64,000 nucleotides of DNA from positions 62,001 to 126,000 of the forward strand of contig MCFL01000025.1 of assembly GCA_002102555.1 (NCBI GenBank), read 5' to 3'. Below are positions 45,201 to 58,045 of the stretch, piece by piece. Position 1 is the first letter of the stretch; every line of letters begins with the position of its first letter. This DNA is from Catenaria anguillulae PL171. Taxonomy: Eukaryota; Blastocladiomycota; Blastocladiomycetes; Blastocladiales; Catenariaceae. The translations under genes and the position numbers were made by a program. Under the pieces are notes generated by a model. That model saw only the letters and a list, made by a program, of their open reading frames with translations, had not been told where the DNA came from and did not search any database.

Positions 45201-47798
45201 GGTGCCGTGTCCGTGTCACGCAAAGCCCGCCGTGAGGCGTTTGCACTTGCCCTCGAGGAAATCAATTCAAAGATCGAGGTGGCGTTTGACGCGGCGGCCA
45301 CGAAGCGCAAGTCGGTTGCACAGCGTAGGTATGCCGAATGGATCACGGCGTCACATGCCGAGCACGTTCGGGCCATGTTTGAGGCCACGTGGATGGCCAA
45401 CTTGGCGGCCTTGTCGACCGTGTTGCAAAAGTCGGAGGACGCGGCGCAGATTGCACAAATCTTGGAGGCGTTCAAGCATTGCATTAATGTGAGTTGCGCA
45501 TTCAACTTGGACTTGGAGCGCAATGCGTTTGTCACGACCTTGTCCAACTTCACGTTGCTCAACAATGCGCAAGAAATGAAGGAAAAGAATTTCGGCGCCA
45601 TTCGCACATTGCTCGAGGTGGCTGCTTTGCAAGGGAATGCGTTCAAGAAGAGCTGGTTGGACGTATTGCGGTGTGTGAGCCAACTCGAGCGGTTCCATGT
45701 GATTGCGGCCGAGGACGGCATGGGTGGGGGTGGTGTTGCAGGCGCACACCAAAATGCCGTGTTGCAGCAAGAGTCGATGAGTCAAGCCATTGTCGTCGCC
45801 ACGGACAAGATCTTTGCCGGATCTGTCAAGTTGAGCGGGTCGGCAATTGTGGATTTCGTCGAGGCCCTGTGCAATGTGTCATGGGACGAGATCCCACGCA
45901 TGTACTCGTTGACCAAACTCGTCGAGATCTCCTACTACAACATGCAGCGCATTCGTGTCGAGTGGGTCAACATCTGGGCCATTCTCGGGCAGCACTTTAA
46001 CCGCATCGGGTGCCACGGGTCCAAGGATGTGGCGAGCTTTGCCATGGATTCGCTGCGCCAGTTGTCCATGAAGTTTTTGGAAAAGGAGGAGTTGTCCAAC
46101 TTCAAGTTCCAGCGCGAGTTTTTGCGACCGTACGAGCACGTGGTGGCTAACCAGCCGTTGACCGATGTCCGCGATTTGGTCGTGCGGTGTATTCAGCAAA
46201 TGATTCAAGCTCGGTCGTCGGCACTGCGCTCGGGCTGGAAGGCCATGTTGTCCGTCTTCACCATCATTGCCCGGCAAGAGACGTCAGAACCTTTGTTTGT
46301 GCTCGCTTATGACGCCGTCAAGTCTATCATGTCCCAGCATTTGGTAGCTGTGCGCGAGTATGGGTACTTTGTCGACGTGCAGACGACGCTCGTTGCGTTT
46401 TGCAAAGCCAAGCTGTCGCAAAGAGTGAGCTTGCAAGCCGTCGAGGCGATTCACAAGTCGATCAAGGTGCTTGGCGATTCCGAAAAGGCAGATGAGGTCG
46501 AATGGTTTGCGGCATTGCAGTCTCTGTACACGGTTGTCGTTGATTGCGAGTTGGAGGTGCGCACACGAGCACTCACCTACTTGTTTACCGCGTTGCGCGA
46601 CCATGGATCCAAGTTTTCCGCCCCGTTCTGGCAACGAGTCGGCGACGAGATTCTGTTTGAGTTGTTTGCGCCCGTGACCCGCCCCGGTGCTGTCCCACGA
46701 GGCGAAGATTTGAGCATTTGGCTCAGCACGACCCTCATTCAAGCGCTTCGGCAATTCATCGACCTCTTTTCCTCGTTCTACGATCCGCTGCATCACAAGC
46801 TCGGTGACGTCTTACACTTGCTCCAAGTGTGCATCTTGCAAGAGAACGAGACGCTTGCCCGGCTGGGTACCTCGTGCTTGCAGCAGCTTATGGAGTCGAA
46901 CGCCAAGAACTTGACGGATGAGGACTGGGACAATGTTTGCGCGACATGGGGCGAACTGTTCCAAGCAACCACGGCCACCGCACTTCAAGATCCAGCCACG
47001 GTCTCGGGCTCGCTCGAGGAGCAACAGGCTAAGTTCCAGCAGATCATCGTCAAGTGCGTGCTGCAGTTGCTCTTGATTCAAACCATTCTCGAGGTCACGT
47101 CGGTCGACGCCGTGTACAATCGGCTACAGTCACGGCACTTGTTGGCGCTTGTGGATACTCTCGAAGCCTCGTACGAGTTTGCGCGCAAGTTCAATGGCAA
47201 CCTCGAGCTGCGCACGTCCCTGTGGAAGTCGGGGTTCACCAAGCAGTTGCCAAATTTGCTCAAGCAGGAGACATCGTCCGTGACTTGCCTGTTGCACATT
47301 TTGTTCCACATGTACGGCGACTCATCGCTGGACCGCATGTCGGTGCTTTCTGCGGTCGAGGAAAAGTTGATTCCATTGGCGGTGGTCATTCTCGAGACGT
47401 ATCGGGACATGGATCCGGATTCACGTAAGCGCAATGCGTCGGCTTGGCGGCCAGTGCTGTTGACGATTCTCAACGGTCTCGTCTTGTTCAACGACGAATC
47501 GGTGCGCGAACTCTCTTCACACTCATGATCCATCTTTATCGACTTTGCTGACATTTGACCCATGTTTGGCTGGACGCAGTTCCAACGCCACATCAAGCGG
47601 TTTTACCGATTGTCGATTGACTTGCTCATGTACGAGGTCTCGGAAGAGATCCGCACGAGTTTGCACACGGTGCTCATCCGAACCGAGCAATTCATCAGCA
47701 ACAGTAGCGCTAACGGCGCGAGTGGGCACGCACACCCAAACGTGCCCTCTTCAGGAGGTGAAGAGGATCTAGACAGTCCTTTTGTGTCTCCATCATGA
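42204..47798 (+). CDS. Large ARF guanine-nucleotide exchange factor of the Sec7/BIG family
   Basis: Four exons: 42204-42369, 42463-44680, 44753-47501, 47580-47798; 1783 residues. Sec7/BIG proteins activate ARF GTPases at the trans-Golgi. An N-terminal DCB region (LDCIAKLISYNVLVD) and a HUS region (about 430-620, LQLIYLAIKSFLVI, FLGDVLLNIMEM and the NYDCNPEALDNIYERM box) flank disordered Ser/Pro inserts. The Sec7 domain spans about 745-935 across intron 2: KPKKGIAFLVERGIV, EIAHWLHSTEGLNKQELGDYLG, FRLPGESQKIDRFM with the catalytic glutamate, and YSVIMLNTDLHNPQV. The HDS helical repeats follow (FEALCNVSWDEIPRMYSL-like segment near 1130) and the C-terminus. Intron 1 uses GTCCGT and intron 3 GTGCGC donors. 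Confidence 0.94.
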
Positions 47799-48040
47799 TT
47801 GGCTGGTTCTTTCACCGCCTGCTTTCCACCCACAAGTATTGTCCTTTCTTACCACACCTTTGTGGACTGCCTCAGTTTCGTTTTTTGACCTCATCATCTC
47901 TTCCTGCTTTAGGCTTGCGTAAAGTTATCCACCTTCTGTCTCTACACTTACATATATGACAATGGCAACGGCAAGCATCTCTACGGGAAATGAATTTGAA
48001 ATGGAAGGTTATGCCAAAGGTGATACATAGCAGAAATGAT

Positions 48041-48668
48041 TCAAAAACAACACTCACACTCGAACGGGCACAAGTCGGTATCGCCGCCTTCTTGCGCAAG
48101 CAAGTCCTCGATATAGTACAATGGATAGCCGTCGTCGGTGAACCGTTCTGGTACGTTCCGACGATGCGAGTGAGTGGTTCTGTCCATGGAACACAGGTAA
48201 ACCCAGGAGACGCAACAACATACTTTTGCCATTGTTCCCAAGGAACTCATCCATGGACTCCACCTTACGCTTCTTGCTCTGGGGGGCATTCGATCCAGCT
48301 GATGACGATGGCGCTGATGGCGCTGGCTTGTCCGTGTCAAACTCGGAAAACTCGACCACCTTCACACCCGATGCTGCTGCGGTTGGTTTGGTCGGTGCCG
48401 CCGGCACACCCTTGCTTGCATCTGCTTCCGTATCCACTTCGGACGCTTTGCGCTTCTTTTTTGCCGCTTTCTTGCTAATTGATAATGGTTCCGAAGCGGA
48501 TGCTGATGATGATTCCGTTGCCGTTGGCGTTGCGGCCTTCGGCTTTGGCTTACTGCTGAAAATGTCGTCGATTTCGGACGATTTGTTCGTCAAGGGTGTG
48601 GAGCCAGAGGCAGCTGGGTTTGGTTTGGCGCTGGGCGGCACGGTAGTCTGTTTCTTGGATTTAGCCAT
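48041..48668 (-). CDS. DUF1764 family protein
   Basis: Two exons, 48668-48224 and 48147-48041; 183 residues from MAKSKKQTTVPPS. The N-terminal two thirds is low-complexity, Ser/Ala/Lys-rich (KKAAKKKRKASEVD, a likely nuclear localisation signal). The C-terminus RFTDDGYPLYYIEDLLAQEGG and DTDLCPFECECCF is the invariant ending of DUF1764 proteins, with the CPF.C.CCF cysteine cluster. The intron (GTATGT donor at 48223, acceptor ending at 48148) is fixed by the need to reach this ending in frame. The family function is unknown to me. A possible alternative start is in-frame ATG 48698. Confidence 0.88.
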
Positions 48669-49893
48669 GGCTCCTGGATGTTGCTCTTGCGATTTCACGG
48701 CTTCATGTGTTGTTTGCCTATTGTCATCTCAGGATGTCCAGAAGTATCACTTTGCATTGGTGCGTCGCATTCCGGCCACACGTGACGTGTTCCCATGCAA
48801 AATGCATCGAACCGAACTTGGCCCGACCCACACCAGCACAGGTCTCAGGTCCGACACTGCTGGCATTGGCATACGAAGCGAGGGCCTGCTGCCATAAACA
48901 GTTGCAAGGCTCTGGACAGGAGACCGAACAATTCGGAGTAGGTACTGGCAATGTACGCAATGCCAATGGGGATGTTAAAGGCTGCACGCCCCAGAGAATT
49001 TCGCTGCCTGAAGCACATACATTGTTTGCTTGATTGTGAGACACTTGCAAATAGACAAATATGCTCGACGCGGGGCGGGCCGGTCGGTCAGGTGAGACAT
49101 GTGAGACATGAGCAAAGGCAGTCAGCGTTTGTGAGTGTTTGCTCACTTGTTTCTGAAAGGGTGGCAGTCTCAAGATTCTGTTTGATGGGAATGGCATCAC
49201 GGATGTGTTGCAGCTCGCTACTTGCAGCCAAACTTTCATTGTCCGTCGTCCGCTTGTATGTCCGCCTGCCCGCCGGGTACACGGGCCGGGTGGCAATTGC
49301 TTCCAGTGTTGCAGGTACAACTTCAACCGCTTGATCCCCATGGGTTGTTATCGCGATTCGGACACATGGTGAGGGATGGTATGCAGTAGCCAGCCTGGAA
49401 CCCTCCAGCTGCAAGCATGATGCACCACGTGCTTCAGTGATGTTGAGTCGCGTCGGCTTGCCACGAATCCGCCAAGAGCCCGCCGGCCGCGCAGACAATC
49501 ACAGCTTGAGGCCCTCATACGATGGGCGATATGCTATGTACAGGATTCTGTGACCTTCCACCTTCATCGTGAAATTGTTGCACTCTACGCTCGAGCGTGA
49601 CCCGGGAACATGATGGAAAGTGCGCCATGCCAGCTCAGCCGGCATTCACGCCACGCTTGTGTCTAAAACCAGCTCCCGTCTCACTACAAACACCACTGGC
49701 CGAAAAACGTGCCAGAAGCCAATGCACTTGACATCCGTTTTGCCACACTGAGAGCATTTCACCTATAAAAGAGCCGAGACCCGCTCGCCCTTTCCCGGTC
49801 GACCGGACAACTTACCAGTGACCGACAGTGACCGACCCCCCCCCCCGTGAGGTATTCACTTTCAGCCACCCTCTCAAACATAGACACACCGCA
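48669..49893. other. Divergent intergenic region
   Basis: About 1.2 kb between the DUF1764 gene and the MFS gene. A 205-codon minus ORF (48724-49341) shows no domain, TM or signal peptide and I do not call it. A TATA box and a run of eleven C (49836-49846) lie close to the MFS start. Confidence 0.5.
49764..49770 (+). promoter_or_regulatory. TATA box of the MFS transporter gene
   Basis: TATAAAA lies 124-130 bases upstream of the ATG in an otherwise GC-rich gap. It is the cleanest TATA element in the window and suggests a regulated or strongly expressed gene. Confidence 0.55.
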
Positions 49894-51497
49894 ATGGAAC
49901 AACAAGCTTCAGGAACAGCGCGCCGCGCTGCTCAGTTTTCTGGCCTTGCTGCAGTCTTGGCTTGCGGGGCGGGCCTGTTCTCCGACGGCTACGTCAATGC
50001 CGTCGCTGGCCCCGTCAATACGATTCTCAAGTCATATCTGTACAAAGATGTCCCTGCGACCGACAAGAAGGATCTTTCGTCGATGTTTTCATCCTTTGCC
50101 TTCCTCGGTTCGTCTTTCCTTGCCCATTCGCCAGGGAAAGTCATGTGTCTGACCCGAAACCGCCTGCCATTCTCGAACAGGCACGATTGTCGGCATGCTC
50201 ACATTCGGATACTTGTCCGACCGAATTGGCCGGCGCTTTGGTATGCTGTTCGCGAGCATCATGATGATTGTCATGTCGCTCGTCGTGGCCATTCCGGTCG
50301 GCTCCGATTTCCGCAGCGTCTACACGTGGTTGATCGTCTGCCGTGCCATTACGGGTATTGCCATTGGCGCTGAATACCCCGCTGGATCGGTTGCCGCATC
50401 CGAAGGATCAGAAAGTGACGACGTCGCCAAGGGTAACCAGCAAAAGTTCTTTTCGCTGGCAACCAACACGGCCATTGACTTTGGGTTTGTCGTGGCGTCG
50501 TTTGTTCCCATGATGTTCCTGGCCATTTTTGGCATGGAGAACCTCAATGCTGTCTGGCGCTGCACGCTTGCGTTTGGTGCTCTTCCGCCCATGACCATTT
50601 TGTACTACCGTTTCAAGATTGGAGAGTCGGAGCATTACGAACGTGCCGCTATGAAGTCGATTCCATGGGCGTTTGTGATTCGCAAGTACTGGGTCCGCTT
50701 CTTTGCCGTGTCCTTTTCGTGGTTGCTCTACGACTTTGTTGCCTACGTACGCTTTCCTTTTCCGCTTTCTGCGTCATGATGGTCAACTTCCTGTGTTGCT
50801 CACTTGGACGTGTCCCTCATAGCCGGCTGGTATTTACTCGTCACTTTTCGTGTCTGAAATCTCCCCCGACTCATCCCTCATGTCGGACCTTCTCGTTGGC
50901 GGTATTCTCAACTTGTTCTACATTCCCGGTACGCTTCTCGGCGCCATGTTTGTCGACAAGTGGGGTCCCAAGAACTCGATGCTGTTTGGCCTTGGTGCCC
51001 AAGCCATCTGCGGCCTCATCCTTTCTCTTGGCATTTCGTACCTGCGCACCAACTTGCCTTTGCTCATCTTCATCTACGGTCTCTTCTTGACCTTCGGCGA
51101 ATGGGGACCCGGCAATAACCTCGGACTTCTCGCGTCCAAGGCCATGGCGCCCACGGCTGTGCGTGGTGTCGCTTACGGACTGGCCGCTGCCATTGGCAAG
51201 GTTGGTGCATTCATCGGCACATATGTATTTACGCCGATTCAAGAGCTGTTCCCTGCCCAATCCGACGGGTACTTTGCTGCGCCGTTCTATGTCGGCACCG
51301 GGTGTGCCGTGCTCGCGTTTGCACTCGTCTTCTTCTTGTTGCCGCCGGTTGAGGTTGATGGCCTCGCCAAGATGGATCAGGAGTTTATGGCCATGTGCGA
51401 AGCCGAGGGGTATGACGTGCGGGCCTTGCTCAAGCACGACGAGGACGAAGAAAAGTCGACGTCTGAAGATCAGCTTGTGGAACCTCAAGCCAAGTAA
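49894..51497 (+). CDS. MFS transporter, phosphate / glycerophosphodiester type
   Basis: Three exons, 49894-50107, 50181-50746, 50823-51497; 484 residues with about 12 TM helices. The protein shows the sugar/phosphate-type MFS loop GYLSDRIGRRFGML and its second-half counterpart AMFVDKWGPKNSMLFG. It also has VCRAITGIAIGAEYPAGSVAASE, typical of Pho84/Git1 relatives (acidic residue in TM4), and FGEWGPGNNLGLLASKAMAPTAVRG. The likely substrate is inorganic phosphate or glycerophosphodiesters, imported at the plasma membrane; which one cannot be told. The acidic C-terminal tail (HDEDEEKSTSEDQ) is cytosolic. Introns use GTTCGT and GTACGC donors. Confidence 0.88.
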
Positions 51498-51725
51498 ATT
51501 TGCGTCCTCAAATTCTGAAAAGTGTTTTAAAAGTAGTGTAAATGTAATGCTCAGTTTTGTGCATCACGGTTGCTCATTGCCGCGACAGTGAGAGGAATAA
51601 GTGAGAGTTGGCACAGACGTCACGAGTAACTGGGAGGCGAGAACGAAACAGGAAATCGACCGAGAAAGAAAGAAAGAAACACAAAACTCGACCCACCAAC
51701 GTGTATCGTATCCAATGAACATCAA

Positions 51726-54254
51726 TTACACATACGCCTTCTCAATATCGCGCTTGTAATGGTCGACCAACTCCCTGCGCTTCAACTTCATTGCGGCCGT
51801 CAACATGCCCGACTGTGGTGTCCACTCTTCGTCGGCCAACACCACGGCTTGCACCACCTCGGCCGCAACAAACTTGTTTGACTTTGCAATAGCCTTGAGA
51901 TCGTCCAAAATGGCCGATGCAATGAGCTTTTGATGGCACAGTTGCTCCCACGAATCGAACGCAATTCCGTTGGCCTTTGCGAGCGCCTCAATGGCCGCGG
52001 GCACGGGCTGGACAATGGCAAGCGGGTACGACCGGAGCGAGTCGGCGTACACGCAAATGCGCGCAACGTACTTGCTGCCCGCGTACACCGACTCGAGCTT
52101 TTCCAGGGCAATGTACTCGCCGTTGCTGAGCTTGATGAGGTTCTTTTTGCGGTCAATGACGGACAGCGTGCCGTTGGCGTTGAATTGGCCAATGTCGCCC
52201 GTCATGAGCCAGCCATCTTCAGTGAACGCCTGGCGTTTGGTGGAATAGGTGGAACGTGCGTACAGTTAGTGGTTTGGAGAGTGCCATGTGGAATCAACGA
52301 AAGGATGGTACCTCGGCGGTTGCCTTGGGCTGGTTAAAGTAACCTTGCGACACGGACGGACCACGGACCCACACCTCGCCCCTTGGCGGGTTTTGTGACG
52401 TAAGATAGCCGGCTTCTGGGACATCGACAAGCTGAATTTCTGAGCAAGCAACCGGCGGGCCGACCGCGCGAAGCTCGAATCCGACTTCAGGAGAGTACAA
52501 GGCAGTCATGGCGCAAACCTGGTAGCGTCAACAGAGGTCAGGTCAGCGAACACGGGCAAGGCAAGTGGGAAGAATGAGAGACTTACCTCGGTGAGGCCAT
52601 AGCCTTGAACGATGGGACACACGGCAACCGACAAGAACATTTGGGTATCTTCGGAAATCGGGGCACCGCCGCTCAAGCCAAAGCGCAAGCGGCCGCCAGT
52701 TTGCGCCTTGACCTTGTTGAAGACGATCGCATCTGCAATCCACCCGACAGGGACACCGTTGAGCAAGGCAAACTTTTTGAGCTTGTACATCATCCAGAAA
52801 ACACGCTGCACAATGGGCTTCATGAGACCAACCTTGCCCAGGATGCCCTTGCGGATCGTATCCCAGACAACCGGCACACTGGTTGGGGAAAAAAAACATC
52901 TGGTGAGCTGACGGAGAAAATCCAGCCATGGAACCAAGAACACGACATACCCAGCCAAAACCGTAGGCCGAAGCTCAGCAATGTCACCCTTGCAGTTCCT
53001 CACGGACGCATCCGTCAATGTGCGCGGCGACCCATACCCCAGCTTTGCGCCAATGTAGAGCAAATACGACTCGACCGCAAACTCCATGACGTGAGCGAGC
53101 GGCAAAAACGCCAGGTACGTGTCGTTGGAGGTCAAAATACCAGCCAACACAGCCTTGATCCCGCCGAGCGCAGCCACAATGTTGCCATGGGTGAGCATCA
53201 CACCCTTGGGATTACCCGTTGATCCAGACGTGTACATGATGCAGCAAAGGTCCGAGGGCGAGGGCGGGCGGGTTTCGCGTGGGTCAGACAGACCGGTAGC
53301 AATGAGTTCGTCGAGGGTAAAGATGGTCATGCCACGGGTCTTTGCGGCAGCTTCGAGTTGAGCGAGGTGGTCGGGTGAGGTAGGTTGGCCAAAGTACACA
53401 ATGTGGCGCAGGTCGGTGGTTTTGCCCAGGATCGAGGTGAGAACCGGGAAAAGCGAGGCATGCGTGAACACGACGGGGATTTGGGGCTCGTTGAGCGCGT
53501 GGAGGAGACCAGGAGCACCGAGAGTCTGCAAGAGAAAGCATCTCAGTGTTAGATAAATACAAAACAAGGCAAGCAGATGGACCGTTTGGAACGCAACCCG
53601 CACGTACGTCGTAGGCGGTAGCAATCGTGATGGATTGAGAAAAGCATCCATGAGCAAAAAGGCGCCACTCGGGTCTAAGGACGGCAAAGAGCGCCATTTA
53701 GCGGTACTTTGGCCAATATCAGGCACACAGCAACTAAAAAGAACGTACGAGGTAGGTGCAAAGATGCAGGCCTTGTCCTTGGGTTGGAAGCCCAATCCGG
53801 CCAACGCCGACCCGATCGCCTTGGACTTTGTCAAGACCTCGCTCGCCGTCATCCAATGATACGTGGACAGCTCAGAGAATTGCCACTTCTTGGTCTCGCG
53901 AACTTCTTGGCCAGCAACAATTTTGACCACCTCCTTTTGCTCCTCATGCACCTTGAGCGCCTTGCGTGAGCCAAGCATGGGCGCATCGCCATGTTCGCGA
54001 GCAGCAAACTCGAGGACATCGTGAACCGAGCGAATCTTGTTGTCGGGCGTGGCAATCAGGCCGTCCTTGGCCTTGTGGTGGCGGAGGCGGTACGAAACAC
54101 CAGCGGATTTGGCCGGGATCTTGGCGGTAACGTTGCGGCCAGACGGGCGCTGGTACAGGAACAAGGAAAGGATCGGCAGCGAGACAAGCGATACAACGAC
54201 GGGCGCGAGGTAGCCGCCGAGGCCCTCAATCAGATTGAAGGCGGCATCCAGCAT
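51726..54254 (-). CDS. Long-chain acyl-CoA synthetase
   Basis: Six exons on the minus strand: 54254-53749, 53674-53608, 53525-52951, 52878-52587, 52518-52312, 52229-51726; 716 residues, the usual ACSL/Faa size. It activates fatty acids to acyl-CoA with ATP. An N-terminal membrane anchor (VVVSLVSLPILSLFLY) is followed by the ATP/AMP motif YTSGSTGNPKGVMLTHGN (about 285-302), LPLAHVMEF, RPTVLAGVPVVWDTI, SGGAPISEDTQMF, VQGYGLTE, WLMTGDIGQFNANGTLSVIDRKK, and the ACSL-specific LSNGEYIALEKLES. Each intron restores conserved sequence (for example SPEWRLFAHGC after intron 1). The upstream in-frame TTG near 54314 is not used; 54254 is the first ATG. Confidence 0.94.
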
Positions 54255-55101
54255 GTTGATGGCGCGGGCTGCTGTGGCAACTTTAGAGAGCAAGGCGGGC
54301 TGCGAAAAGATCAAAGTGAGGTGAGGGAGTGCTGCGCGGTCAGACTGACCAGTTCAGGTCGATGGTTGCGTTGACTATTTATTGATTCAGCATGCCATTG
54401 CAGCTTCGAAAATCGTCGACGCATTGTCCGGGGCACGAGTGGGCGTCGTCAGGGTTGGCGTCGACAGACGGGCGCCCCATTTCGACGTGTGATGAAAGCT
54501 CACGCGTTTTCGTCGTTTTTCTTGGTGGTTTGCCTGCATCATTGGCGTTTTGCGCCGCCGGCTGGCGCATGCGGGGGATTGTTTGGCCCGTCGGCCCGGC
54601 CCAGATTCGAGGCCAGCTCGGCCGAATCTACATAGAGGTCTGTTTATAACTCGAGCCGGTATTTGCATTTGTAGCCAAGATGACTGTACGCTCAGCCGAC
54701 AGCCATGATGACCTGCATGTGTTGCGCCGCCGCAAGCGACAGACAGGAAATGCACACCGAGAAGCTGCTGAACCGCTTCACATTCAACGCAATCGAGAAA
54801 GCATGGACTCTCCCTCACATGGCGGCGAATCACCTGCCACTGTGCACCCCCACCATGGATGGCCTCGCCGCACGAAGATCTACGTCGCGATCGTGGCGGC
54901 TTGGATGCTTCTTGACTGTACAGGGTCCTGGACATTTGGCCAGTCAACAGGACGGCGAACTCGACGAGGAGGTTCGGCTCCTTTCAACCTTCCTACCCTG
55001 CCATGCCATGCTCAGCCTGCGTCAGGGCGAGACGCGTGCGATTGCCTTTCCCACATCGCAAGCTTGTGTTGACGCATCATGATGCCTGTGTTGGAATGTA
55101 G
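54255..55101. other. Intergenic region plus probable 5' exons of the ADAM gene
   Basis: The left part should be the acyl-CoA synthetase promoter. ATGs at 54803 (frame with RRTKIYVAIVAAWMLLD, a possible signal peptide or anchor) and 54854 are candidate starts for the ADAM gene. I could not find a splice chain that links them convincingly to the first clear exon at 55102. Confidence 0.45.
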
Positions 55102-57520
55102 TGAATCTCGATGGCACAAATGCAGCGACGCATCAGCTCGTGCAAGTTATTGCCCACGTTCCAGGCTCGGCTGAGCCGGTCGACCTGTATTCACGATCGA
55201 AAAAGGACTCTACGCCAGTCGCATTCCCAAAAGAACTGCAACTGTCGCTCACAGCTGAAGAGTCAGCACTGGAGCTGCTTGTTGAGGTGCGTCAGAGAAC
55301 ATTCTCATCACTCTTGTCGATTCTTCCTTGGTCCAGCCCATCTCACAAGTCGCAGTTTGTCGTCTAGCATAATGAACACTTGATGGCGCCAAGTTATCGG
55401 CATGTTTACAGCCATGAGCAGACCGACCAGGCCGCTGTGAAAGCGCGTTCGGGCCGTGCTCTTGAACACTTGGAAAGAGCTGAAAACTGTTTTTACACTG
55501 TACGCGACTGTTGGCTCGGAGACATTGGAACCCATGGCTGATGATTCTTGCGCAGGGCACCCTCCTTGGTCATCCCTCGTCGATTGTGGCGATCAGCACA
55601 TGCGACGGTGTGGTATGTTCAGGTGTGTCGTGGACACTGCAGAGAAATCGTCGTCTGACTGTTTTCTTCATCAGAATGGCTTCATTGAGTTCAACCGAAC
55701 GGCTCGCTACTCCATCCATGCATTAGCGGAAAAGGATGTTCCCACGAAAAACCGCGCATCGATTCCCCAACGGCAAGAGCCGCTTCTCGACTCGTTACCG
55801 ACAACGGTAACTCGCCGCCACGCACTGATTCGTGAGCCCAGCAATCAGGAAGCAGCACACCATTCAGCATGTGCCGTTGATTCGACATCTCCACCCGCCT
55901 CTCTACCAGAGCCACCTCGCTCCCCATTAACTCCTCAGCGCCGTAATGTGCGCCGGGTGACATCTCTGAGCTGCTCCACGATCCGCCCGCTTCATTGGAC
56001 TCGCTTCTCTCGCACATGCACACCCAATCCACGGTTCGCCAAGCATTCTCAAGCTCGTCCAATCTCGTCATGGAGCTCATGCTGGCCAACGATTACGAGC
56101 GATACCAAGAATGGGGTGCAGACACAGAGATCTCAGCCTTGGAGTTAGCAAACTATGCATCGGCCCTGTACAAGCGAGGATCGAATCTCGTGACTCCGCC
56201 ACCCACGCTCTCCATTGCCGTTGTGGGCATGTTTACGGCCACATCGCCCATGTGGCAATCCAATGGCCCTCTGTCGACGTGAACTCGGTCCTGACGAGCT
56301 TTTGCAACTGGCGCGCGACGCAGCGCGCGCTGCCAACCAACGCAAACACGTTTCTCGCATACAATGACGTGGGCCACTTGCTCACGTCTCGCGTCTTGAC
56401 GTCGACATCGTCTGGTGCCGCGGGCGCCGCGTCCATCGAAGGCTACGCATACGTCAGCGCCATGTGCCGCGCAGATCGCGCATGTGGCGTAGTACGTGGC
56501 GTCAAGATGGCCAACATGGGGTATCAAGCTGTGACGCTGGCGCATGAGCTCGGGCACAACTTGGGCATGTCGCATGATGGGTCGTCTGGATGTGCAGCAA
56601 ACGGGTTTATCATGCAAGCGGCATCGTGCGCAAACTGCCCGTCGCTGGTGAGCCAGTGGTCGGATTGTTCGCAGAGCCAGCTCAATACGTTCTTGACCAG
56701 CGGGGCGGGAAGTTGCTTGAGCAACGAGCCTCGGCTTTGCGGGTGGGTCCTCCCATTCCTTGTTCTTCTGAATCATACATCAACGTAAAGTTCTGACACA
56801 TGAATGCTCGCTGCGAAAAATCACAGGAATGGTGTCGTTGACCCTTTCGAAGAATGCGACTCGGGCAACCCAATCAACGGCAGCTCCTGCTGCACATCGA
56901 CGTGCCGCCTCCGTGCTGGCGCGCAATGCGACGATCGCAACGGGCCGTGCTGCTCTAACTGCCAGTTCCGATCCGCAGGTACCCAATGCCGCGGCCTCTC
57001 GACCAACTCTGTCCAAGCGCCGTGCGATATTGCCGATACGTGCTCGGGCGACTCGTTTGCATGTCCCAACATGTTGAAATCCAACGGCACAAAGTGCACC
57101 TATACACCCGCCAGCTCGACCACGCCCATCAATGGGACATGCAACCGAGGTTACTGCCAATCGCGCGCGACACTGTGCGCGTCCATGGGCAACACGTACT
57201 CGCCGCTGTGTGACCAGATGGGCGACAATGCGTGCGTATTGTATTGCTCGACAAGTACAGACCCAAGCCAGCCCGGATGTGTGAGCTACCGGTACTCGTC
57301 TGGGATGGCAGTGGCGGTGCCTGATTTTGCGCCGTGCAACTTGACAAGTGTCAGGAGGGGCTCGTGTTTGGCTGGCGTGTGCCAGTATGAGTCGACACTG
57401 AATGAGACTGGCACAGGAAGTGATAAGCCGAGTTGGGGCCAAAGACGGTGGGAGATGCCAGGATGGGCTGGGGTTGGAGGATGGGTTGCGCTGATGATGG
57501 CCGCGGCAATGATTGTGTGA
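55102..57520 (+). CDS. ADAM-family metalloprotease (5' exon unresolved, two frame breaks)
   Basis: Exons 55102-55286, 55368-55499, 55556-55612, 55675-56742, 56827-57520. The prodomain is recognisable: FPKELQLSLTAEESALELLVE, HNEHLMAPSYRHVY, then CFYTGTLLGHPSSIVAIST and NGFIEF. A furin-like RRNVRR site ends it. The reprolysin domain starts SNLVMELMLANDYERYQEWG and carries the zinc site HELGHNLGMSHD. A disintegrin-like region CGNGVVDPFEECDSGNP...CCTSTCRL and a Cys-rich region follow. The C-terminus is hydrophobic (GWVALMMAAAMIV), a TM or GPI signal. Exon 4 needs one extra base at GGG 55955-55957 and one at CCC 56267-56269; with both, its length fits the phases exactly. Sequence error is the simpler reading; a young pseudogene is the other. 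Surface sheddase role is by family. Confidence 0.8.
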
Positions 57521-58045
57521 ATGGTTTGATTTGACTTGATGCATTTCCATGTTGACTCGTTATTCTATGAAAATCATGACACCTCAGTTTACCAAGTCAT
57601 TTCCGGCACACTTGATTGACAGGAAATGCGCACAGCCGCGAAAAGTCCCCCCTGCGTCAGCGCTCTGTCATATGCCGAAGCGGTGAGACATTGCTCGAAC
57701 CATGATCGCCAAAGAAGGCGAACGAACCTCACGTGCATGCGCGCCTGACTCACACACACAGCAGGTGGCTCATTCAGCGGAGAGCCGTCAGCACATGCAT
57801 GCAGCATCCCCTCCGTTGTGCCAACCTTTTGCTTGGACGCGTTGGCTTGGTTGGATTTGTTCTTGGCCAGCAAAGATCGCGACAATTGAAAGCCGGAAGG
57901 TTAAAAGGCCATCGCCTCCCGTCCGCCAACCGCCCTCCACCTCTGCAAGTAAATGGTTTTGACTCGTCAAAATTGGCACTTTTCTACGCATTTTCGCTAC
58001 GAACCAACCGAACCCATCCACACTCCTCCCCAATCAACCTTCATC
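57521..58045. other. Intergenic region
   Basis: ADAM 3' end and MBF1 promoter. No gene, repeat or RNA is recognised. Confidence 0.55.

Noticed and set aside
48724..49341. 205-codon minus ORF
   Set aside because: No recognisable motif, spans the promoter area between two divergent genes.
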